Origin: SHVO01 sp041905795
GTDB taxonomy: Bacteria > Pseudomonadota > Alphaproteobacteria > Rhodospirillales > Rhodospirillaceae
Direction: 5' to 3'
Assembly: GCA_041905795.1 (NCBI GenBank)
Contig: JAYRKL010000004.1
Location: 1 to 64,000 of the forward strand
Length of the DNA stretch: 64,000 nucleotides
The notes beneath the pieces were generated by a model, which searched no databases, was not told the origin of the DNA, and was given only the letters and a program-made list of their open reading frames with translations. The position numbers and the translations under genes were made by a program. This document shows, one piece after another, positions 58,656 through 64,000 of the stretch (positions are counted from its first letter, which is position 1; each line of letters starts with the position of its first letter).

Positions 58656-60815
58656 CTAGCGCCGGGCGCGTTCGACGGAGTTGATGGCCGGCGTCGCGCG
58701 CAGCGCGGCGATGATGTTGGTCAGGTGCTTGACTCCGCGCACTTCGATGTCGACCACCATCTCGAAGAACTCCTTGGACCGGTTGACGATCTTGAGGTTG
58801 GAGATGTTGCCGAAGTTGCGCGCGATCACGGTCGACAGCGCGCCCAGGCTGCCCGGTTCGTTGGCGACCACGAGGTTGATGCGTCCGATATGCACGTCCT
58901 TGTCGCGTTCCACGTCCCAGGCCAGGTCGATCCAGCGTTCCGGCGTCTCGGTGTAATCCTCGAGCTTCTCGCAGTCGATGGTGTGGACGTCGATGCCGCG
59001 CCCGCCGCCGGTGATGCCGACGATGCGGTCGCCGGGCAACGGATGGCAGCATTCCGACACGTGCACCGACATGCCCGGCGTGAGTCCCCTGATGGCGATG
59101 GCGCCCGAGGCTTCCTGCGCCTGGCGCATGCGCGCCTGGGACAGGTTGACGATATTGTCATCGGTGGTGCGCGCGCCGGGATACACCGCCAGCAGCACTT
59201 CGCGGCCGACCAGGCGTCCCTCGCCCACCTTGACGTAAAGGTCGTCGATGGAATCCACGTCCAGTTTCTCGAGCACGCCCTTGAGGCCCTTGTCGGTGAG
59301 TGAAAGGCCTTCCTTGGCGAAGGTCTTTTCCAGGATCTCGTGGCCGAGCTTGAGGTATTCGGTGCGGGCCTCGGCGCGGATGCGCCGGCGCACGTGCGCT
59401 CTTGCTTTGCCGGTGACCACGAACCCTTCCCACTCCGGTGACGGCTTCTGGGCGGTGGAGGTCATGATTTCGACCTGGTCGCCGTTCTGCAGGCGTGTGC
59501 GCAGCGGCACGATGCGGCCGTTGACCTTGGCGCCGACACAGGTGTTGCCCACCTCCGTATGCACCGCATAGGCCAGGTCCACCGGGCTCGCACCCTTCGG
59601 CAGCGCGATCAGATCCCCCTTGGGCGTGAAGCAGAACACCTGGTCGTGAAACATCTCGAGCTTGGTGTGCTCGAGAAATTCCTGGGGCGACTGGGCATGC
59701 TCCAGGATGTCCAAGAGTTCGCGCAACCACGAATACTGGCGGCCCTCCACCGGCTTCAGCGCGTTCTGGCCGAACAGGTCGGAGTCCTTGTACTTCCAGT
59801 GGGCGGCGACCCCCAGTTCCGCCACCTCCTGCATCTCATGGGTGCGGATCTGGATCTCGATGCGGTGGCGCTGCGGCCCGATCACCGCGGTGTGGATCGA
59901 ACGATAGCCGTTGCGTTTGGGCGTGGAGATATAGTCCTTGAAGCGTCCCGGCACGGTCGGATAGGCGGTGTGGACGATGCCCAGCACGCGGTACACGTCG
60001 CCGATGCTGTCGACCATGATGCGGAAGGCCATGATGTCCGAGAGCTGCTCGAAACTCACGTCCTTGACCTGCATCTTGCGCCAGATCGAATACGGGGTCT
60101 TCTCGCGGCCCGAGATATAGCCCTCGACGCCGCCCTTGCGAACTACCTGGTCCAGTTCGTCCATGATCTTGACCACGAGTTCGCCGCCGTGGAGTTCCAG
60201 GAACCGGAGCCGCGTCAGGATCGACGCACGCGCCTCCGGGTGCATTTCGGCGAACGCCAGGTCCTCGAGTTCGGTCTTGATCTCCTGCATGCCGATGCGC
60301 TCGGCCAGCGGCGCATAGATCTCCATGGTCTCCATGGCGATGTTGCGGCGTTTTCCGGAGTCGGCGATGAAATGCAGGGTCCGCATATTGTGCAACCGGT
60401 CGGCGAGCTTGACCAGCAGCACGCGGATGTCCTCCGACATCGCCAGCACGAACTTGCGGAAATTCTCCGCCTGCTTGGTCTCGATGTTCTGGATCTGGAT
60501 GCGGGCGAGCTTGGTGACGCCGTCCACCAGGCGCGCCACTTCCTCGCCGAACAGGTCCTTGACGTCGTCGAGGGTCGCGGTGGTGTCCTCGACGATGTCG
60601 TGCAGCAGCGCCGTGACGATCGAGGCGGTGTCGAGCTTGTAATTGGTGAGGATCCCCGCCACCTCGATGGGGTGCGAGAAATACGGGTCGCCCGAAGCGC
60701 GCTTCTGCACGCCGTGCATCTTGGTGGCGTAGACGTAGGCGCGGTTGAGCGCGTCCTCGTCGGCGTTGGGATCGTAGGATTTGACCCGCTCGACGAGTTC
60801 GAATTGCCGCATCAT
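58656..60815 (-). CDS. rsh: bifunctional (p)ppGpp synthetase/hydrolase (RSH)
   Basis: A 719-residue protein. HD hydrolase domain with HDIVED (residues about 30-180), synthetase domain (DIMAFRIMVDSIGDVYRVLG, ISTPKRNGYRSIHTAV), TGS domain (FTPKGDLIALPKGASPVDLAY), zinc-finger/CC region and C-terminal ACT domain. Both active sites look intact, so it makes and degrades (p)ppGpp, as the single RSH of most Alphaproteobacteria does. Downstream of rpoZ. ATG 60815 or the next codon starts it. Confidence 0.96.
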   Translation of the reverse strand: MMRQFELVERVKSYDPNADEDALNRAYVYATKMHGVQKRASGDPYFSHPIEVAGILTNYKLDTASIVTALLHDIVEDTTATLDDVKDLFGEEVARLVDGVTKLARIQIQNIETKQAENFRKFVLAMSEDIRVLLVKLADRLHNMRTLHFIADSGKRRNIAMETMEIYAPLAERIGMQEIKTELEDLAFAEMHPEARASILTRLRFLELHGGELVVKIMDELDQVVRKGGVEGYISGREKTPYSIWRKMQVKDVSFEQLSDIMAFRIMVDSIGDVYRVLGIVHTAYPTVPGRFKDYISTPKRNGYRSIHTAVIGPQRHRIEIQIRTHEMQEVAELGVAAHWKYKDSDLFGQNALKPVEGRQYSWLRELLDILEHAQSPQEFLEHTKLEMFHDQVFCFTPKGDLIALPKGASPVDLAYAVHTEVGNTCVGAKVNGRIVPLRTRLQNGDQVEIMTSTAQKPSPEWEGFVVTGKARAHVRRRIRAEARTEYLKLGHEILEKTFAKEGLSLTDKGLKGVLEKLDVDSIDDLYVKVGEGRLVGREVLLAVYPGARTTDDNIVNLSQARMRQAQEASGAIAIRGLTPGMSVHVSECCHPLPGDRIVGITGGGRGIDVHTIDCEKLEDYTETPERWIDLAWDVERDKDVHIGRINLVVANEPGSLGALSTVIARNFGNISNLKIVNRSKEFFEMVVDIEVRGVKHLTNIIAALRATPAINSVERARR

Positions 60816-60936
60816 GGAGCGGTCACTCCACGGCGGGTGTTATGGCAGGCGGGCGTGTGAACGGGTCGGCCAGGCCGGGCAAAAGGTACGGCGGCGCGCG
60901 CAAAAAACTTTGGGTTTGTTTGCGCGCGTGCGGCCA

Positions 60937-61386
60937 TCACCCCTTGTCGTCTTCGTTGACGTCTTCGAACTGGACCTTGGGATGGGCGCCAAAAGAACCT
61001 GCGGCCGGGCCCGGCTTCGCCTCGTCCTCTTCTTCCTCGCTGTCGTCGATGCTCATGCCGGCGGCGGCAGCCATCTGCTCGCTCATCTGGCCGGCGATGC
61101 CGGCGAATTCCGGATTGGAGGCCATGGCGTCGAAACCGTCTTCCTCCGGTTCGTCCACTTCGACATGGCGCTGCAGGCTCTGGACCAGGGAATTGAACAG
61201 GTCTTCGGGCAACACTTTCTCTTCCGCGATTTCGCGCAGCGCCACGACCGGGTTCTTGTCGTTGTCGCGGTCCAGGCGCGGTTCGCCGCCGGAGGAGATC
61301 TCGCGCGAGCGCTGCGCGGCGACCATCACCAGTTCAAACCGGTTGCTGACTTTCTCAACGCAATCTTCGACCGTGACGCGGGCCAT
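60937..61386 (-). CDS. rpoZ: RNA polymerase omega subunit
   Basis: A 149-residue protein with the omega core ARVTVEDCVEKVSNRFELVM and KNPVVALREIAEE. An acidic C-terminal extension (EEEEDEA and beyond) is typical of alphaproteobacterial omega. It promotes polymerase assembly and forms part of the ppGpp site. Directly upstream of the RSH gene. Confidence 0.95.
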   Translation of the reverse strand: MARVTVEDCVEKVSNRFELVMVAAQRSREISSGGEPRLDRDNDKNPVVALREIAEEKVLPEDLFNSLVQSLQRHVEVDEPEEDGFDAMASNPEFAGIAGQMSEQMAAAAGMSIDDSEEEEDEAKPGPAAGSFGAHPKVQFEDVNEDDKG

Positions 61387-61547
61387 GGCTGATCCTCGAA
61401 ATGATGATGAAGAGTGCGCAAAAATCCGCCGCCGGTCAACGAATGGCGGACAGATTCACAAGCCTTCCCAGCACTTTGCCAGGACCAGGCGCACTCCAAC
61501 GAAAGCTGGGCTTATTTACGCGCATTACCCCGGCGCCTCAAGAGCCT

Positions 61548-62042
61548 TCACAGAGGTTTTAGGACCTCCGACCCCGCCGGAATGGCGGCCAAAATCTCGG
61601 CCGCCGTACGATCCAGAACGGGATGGCGCCACTCCGGGGCGATTTCCGCGAGCGGAACCATGACAAATGCCCGCTCATGCAGCCGGGGGTGGGGTAAAAG
61701 CGGGCTTTGGGCGGTCTGAACCGTGTTTCCATGGGCTAAAAGGTCCAAATCCAGGGTCCGGGCACCGTTTTTCTCCTCCCGCACCCGCCCGAAGGCCGCT
61801 TCCACGCCGTGCAACAGTTCCAGCAGCGCCTCCGGGCCAAGGCTGGTTTCACCCGCCACCACCCCATTCACATACCAAGGCTGGTCGGACGCCGGGACCG
61901 GCGCGCTGGTGTACCAGGACGACCGCTTCACGATCCGCACCCCCGCCTCTTCCAGGGCCGCCAGCGCCGCCTCCAGCGTGATGCGCGGGCTGCCGGCGCC
62001 GCTCGGCAAGTTTCCGCCTAGACCGATCAGAACGGGATACAT
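61548..62042 (-). CDS. folK: 2-amino-4-hydroxy-6-hydroxymethyldihydropteridine pyrophosphokinase
   Basis: A 164-residue folate-pathway kinase (HPPK): IGLGGNLPSGAG, NGVVAGETSLGPEALL, signature REEKNGARTLDLDLLAHG and LPHPRLHERAFVMVPLAEIA. Start ATG 62042. About 160 nt upstream of rpoZ on the same strand; no folP or folB nearby. Confidence 0.95.
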   Translation of the reverse strand: MYPVLIGLGGNLPSGAGSPRITLEAALAALEEAGVRIVKRSSWYTSAPVPASDQPWYVNGVVAGETSLGPEALLELLHGVEAAFGRVREEKNGARTLDLDLLAHGNTVQTAQSPLLPHPRLHERAFVMVPLAEIAPEWRHPVLDRTAAEILAAIPAGSEVLKPL

Positions 62043-62089
62043 AGCCCGCGCCCTTGCCGGCCCTCAATCAGGCCTCTAGTCTGGCGAGA

Positions 62090-62095
62090 TATAAT
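62090..62095 (+). promoter_or_regulatory. candidate -10 upstream of the glycosylase gene
   Basis: TATAAT within the abrupt AT-rich stretch 62085-62135, 65 nt before the proposed GTG start. A second TATATAA at 62120 could also serve. No clear -35. Confidence 0.4.
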
Positions 62096-62159
62096 GTTAA
62101 TTTTATTCATTAATATTTTTATATAACCCATTTATTTGAATACCAAAGGACACGGCTTC

Positions 62160-62858
62160 GTGCCCGCGCCCAGCGCCTCGCCCTCCGATGCTCTCGCCGG
62201 TCCCGGCAGGGACTGCCCCTTATGCCCGCGCCTTGGGGCCTTCCGCCAGGAAAACCGGGCCAAATTCCCCGACTGGCACAACGGCGCGGTGCCCCCCTTT
62301 GGGCCTATCGACGCCAGCCTGTTGATCGTCGGCCTGGCGCCCGGCCTGCGCGGCGCCAACCGCACCGCCCGTCCGTTCACCGGGGATTACGCCGGTGAAC
62401 TGCTGTACCCCAGCCTGATCAAATTCGGCCTGGCCAAGGGCGTCTACCGCGCCGATCCCGGCGACGGCCTGGAACTGGTGGGCTGCCGGATCACCAACGC
62501 CGTGCGCTGCGTCCCGCCGGAGAACAAACCGACCCCGGCGGAGCAGAAAACCTGCCGCGATTTCCTGGCGGCCGAGATCGCCGCGCTGACTTCGCTCAGG
62601 GGCATCCTCGCCCTGGGCGCCATCGCCCATACCGCTGTGCTGGCGACCTTGGGGGTGCGAAAGGTGCTTTACCCCTTCAAACATGGGGCGGTATATAGTT
62701 TAGAGACAAAACTAAATGGCTCGACGCACCACCGCACCCTGGCCCTGACGGATTCGTATCATTGCTCCCGCTACAACCTGAACACGGGCGTGCTAAACGA
62801 AGCAATGTTTCATCAGGCCTTGCAAGCCGCAATAATGGCAACCAGGCCAGTCAGTTAA
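62160..62858 (+). CDS. uracil-DNA glycosylase, family 5 (UDGb-like)
   Basis: A 232-residue Fe-S glycosylase. CPLCPRLGAFR carries two of the cluster cysteines, GLAPGLRGANRTARPFTGDY is motif A, NAVRCVPPENKPTPAEQ a conserved middle motif and LTDSYHCSRYNLNTG the end motif. Family 5 enzymes lack the usual catalytic Asp/Asn of family 1 and excise uracil and deaminated bases. I choose GTG 62160 because AAAGGA lies 10 nt before it; TTG 62136 is in frame but has no ribosome-binding site. Confidence 0.9.
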   Translation: MPAPSASPSDALAGPGRDCPLCPRLGAFRQENRAKFPDWHNGAVPPFGPIDASLLIVGLAPGLRGANRTARPFTGDYAGELLYPSLIKFGLAKGVYRADPGDGLELVGCRITNAVRCVPPENKPTPAEQKTCRDFLAAEIAALTSLRGILALGAIAHTAVLATLGVRKVLYPFKHGAVYSLETKLNGSTHHRTLALTDSYHCSRYNLNTGVLNEAMFHQALQAAIMATRPVS

Positions 62859-62872
62859 CCGTCCGAGGGGGC

Positions 62873-63658
62873 ATGGACCGCACCGCTATTTTAAAAGCCT
62901 TTGAAGCCAACGTCTGGGACCGGGCCGCTTACCTGGCCCGCGGCCGCAAGGGTGCCGAAGTCATCGAGAATTCAGACCTGCTGATCGTGGATTCCGGCCT
63001 GCCGTCGGCCACGCTCAACATCATCGGCCGGTCGTCCTTAAATCCGCGCTTCGCCGCCGACCGGGTCGAGGCCGCGGTCAAGCGGTTCCGGGCCAAGGAC
63101 TTCCCCTTCACCTGGATCATCGGCCCCTTATCCGGCCACGGCGCGATGGAGCCGGCGCTCAAGGATCTCGGCCTGTCAACGCCCGAGGAAGAATGGGTCA
63201 TGGCCATGAGCCTCGACAGCGTCAACGTGCCGGGAATCATCCCGCCCAACCTCGAGATCAAGCGCGTGGCGTCGGTGCCGGCGGTCGAACAGTTCGCGGC
63301 CGTCATGGCGGCGGCGAGCACGCCGGCCGATCCGCACCTAAAAACCTTCTATATCGACGCCAAGAACGCGGCCATCGCCCCGACCTCGCCCGAGCGCATC
63401 TACACCGGTGCCATCGGCGGCGAGACCGTGGCGGTGCTGGAGGCGTTCAGCGCCCACGGCATCATCGGTTTCTACGCTATGGCCTCGGTGGCCGCCGTGC
63501 GCGGCAAGGGTTACGCGGCGGCGCTGATCATCAACGCGCTGCGCGAAGCCAAGAAGGCGGGCTTGAGGCTCGCGAGCCTCACCACCGTCGAAGCCGGCCG
63601 CGCCTTCTACGAGCGCATCGGCTTCAAGCCGGTCGGACGCATCGCCTCTTACCGCTGA
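62873..63658 (+). CDS. GNAT family N-acetyltransferase
   Basis: A 261-residue protein with an N-terminal domain of about 130 residues and a C-terminal GNAT fold; the acetyl-CoA loop is VAAVRGKGYAAALI and the end GRAFYERIGFKPVG is typical. Substrate unknown. Follows the glycosylase gene by 14 nt with GAGGGGG upstream. A bidirectional terminator follows. Confidence 0.86.
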   Translation: MDRTAILKAFEANVWDRAAYLARGRKGAEVIENSDLLIVDSGLPSATLNIIGRSSLNPRFAADRVEAAVKRFRAKDFPFTWIIGPLSGHGAMEPALKDLGLSTPEEEWVMAMSLDSVNVPGIIPPNLEIKRVASVPAVEQFAAVMAAASTPADPHLKTFYIDAKNAAIAPTSPERIYTGAIGGETVAVLEAFSAHGIIGFYAMASVAAVRGKGYAAALIINALREAKKAGLRLASLTTVEAGRAFYERIGFKPVGRIASYR

Positions 63659-63677
63659 TCTCCTCGTCCCAAAAGGA

Positions 63678-63705
63678 AACGGCCGCTCCTTGCGGAGCGG
63701 CCGTT
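63678..63705. terminator. bidirectional rho-independent terminator
   Basis: A perfect 12-bp stem AACGGCCGCTCC/GGAGCGGCCGTT with TTGC loop, between two convergent genes. Same design as the terminator at 3612-3633 (GGCCGCxCC-TTGC-GGxGCGGCC) with one compensating base pair changed. Confidence 0.85.
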
Positions 63706-63724
63706 TTGCGTTGAGGCGACCCGA

Positions 63725-64000
63725 TCAGTACTTGAAGCGGATGCCGAGGCTGAAATTCCGGCCGATGAAATCGTAGACGTTACGATTGCCCGGCTGGGCG
63801 AACGAGGACGGCGCGCCGACGTCCTTCGGCGGTTCCTGGTTGGTCAGGTTGTTGACCGTCAGGTAGAGCTGGTTGCGCGAACCGGCCGCTTCGAAGTTAT
63901 AGGTCAGCGTCAGGTCGCTGTAGATGACCGCCTGGACGGTGTTGTCGTCCACGAACACGCCTTCCACGCGCGTCGCATCCACGAACTTCGGACCGATATA
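63725..64000 (-). CDS. TonB-dependent receptor, C-terminal part (cut by window edge)
   Basis: The last 91 residues of an outer-membrane beta barrel. YSDLTLTYNF and LYLTVNNLTNQEPP are the usual penultimate strands, and the protein ends FSLGIRFKY with the terminal aromatic residue needed for BAM recognition. The frame continues past the right edge. Ligand unknown. Confidence 0.85.
   Translation of the reverse strand, partial: YIGPKFVDATRVEGVFVDDNTVQAVIYSDLTLTYNFEAAGSRNQLYLTVNNLTNQEPPKDVGAPSSFAQPGNRNVYDFIGRNFSLGIRFKY

Noticed and set aside
62097..62113. CtrA box before the glycosylase gene
   Set aside because: The two TTAA half-sites are 9 nt apart instead of the required 7.

Overview
The window reads as one contiguous piece of chromosome from a GC-rich alphaproteobacterium. 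The evidence is gene content and order: folK / rpoZ / bifunctional RSH / pdxJ / acpS / lepB / rnc / era / recO / parC on one strand; rlpA / PBP5 / tmk / holB / metG / tatD / MBL-hydrolase on one strand; mfd-sdhE divergent from recG. Genus cannot be fixed by eye. Coding density is high and 1- to 4-nt stop/start overlaps are frequent. Several starts are GTG or TTG. No phage, insertion sequence with transposase, CRISPR array, rRNA or replication origin is visible.

Layout. 1-4122: cut-off M1 aminopeptidase, a DUF925-type nucleotidyltransferase, the potassium transporter kup and a cytochrome c'. 4123-5610: gene-poor stretch with a perfect FNR/FixK box, an AT-rich palindrome and two doubtful small genes. 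5611-15379: housekeeping and cell-wall block on the minus strand. 15521-19102: membrane adenylate cyclase translationally coupled to a three-gene ABC importer. 19201-25132: an extracytosolic flavin module (FMN-binding protein, tetra-histidine membrane protein, ApbE) in one run with a class II aldolase and mtnA, with an IclR regulator and mtnP alongside. This is the gene set of an MTA/5-deoxyribose salvage route ending in an aldolase. 25411-26199: a DUF433/DUF5615 toxin-antitoxin pair and tRNA-Ser(UGA). 26286-38020: receiver-domain proteins, a secreted M20 peptidase, a TPR glycosyltransferase-like protein, cytochrome b561 divergent from a multi-heme c-type cytochrome, FKBP and Sel1 proteins, a secreted MBL enzyme and a FrnE-like DsbA protein. 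38039-44689: mfd, sdhE, recG and an LPMO-like copper-protein candidate.

44883-50959 is the most striking region. Six same-strand, overlapping or nearly abutting genes encode a CysC-like kinase, a SAM methyltransferase, a 773-aa PEP-synthase-like protein, a class I glutamine amidotransferase, a sugar-nucleotidyltransferase-like protein and a sulfotransferase-like protein. The kinase, methyltransferase, PEP-synthase-like protein, amidotransferase and nucleotidyltransferase match, family for family, the Campylobacter jejuni O-methyl phosphoramidate (MeOPN) pathway (Cj1415 to Cj1420). The sixth is a plausible new kind of phosphoramidate transferase. I infer that this bacterium decorates a surface glycan or small molecule with a P-N bonded group.

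50994-62042 is the long parC to folK housekeeping run on the minus strand, including an unlisted 55-aa membrane protein between era and recO. 62160-64000 holds a family 5 uracil-DNA glycosylase, a GNAT protein and the C-terminus of a TonB-dependent receptor.

Regulatory and repeat features include three copies of a double-hairpin, MITE-like element whose ends form stop codons of neighbouring genes. A 14-bp tandem repeat before mtnA creates three chained five-codon open reading frames. Short 14-15 bp tandem repeats also lie beside other genes.
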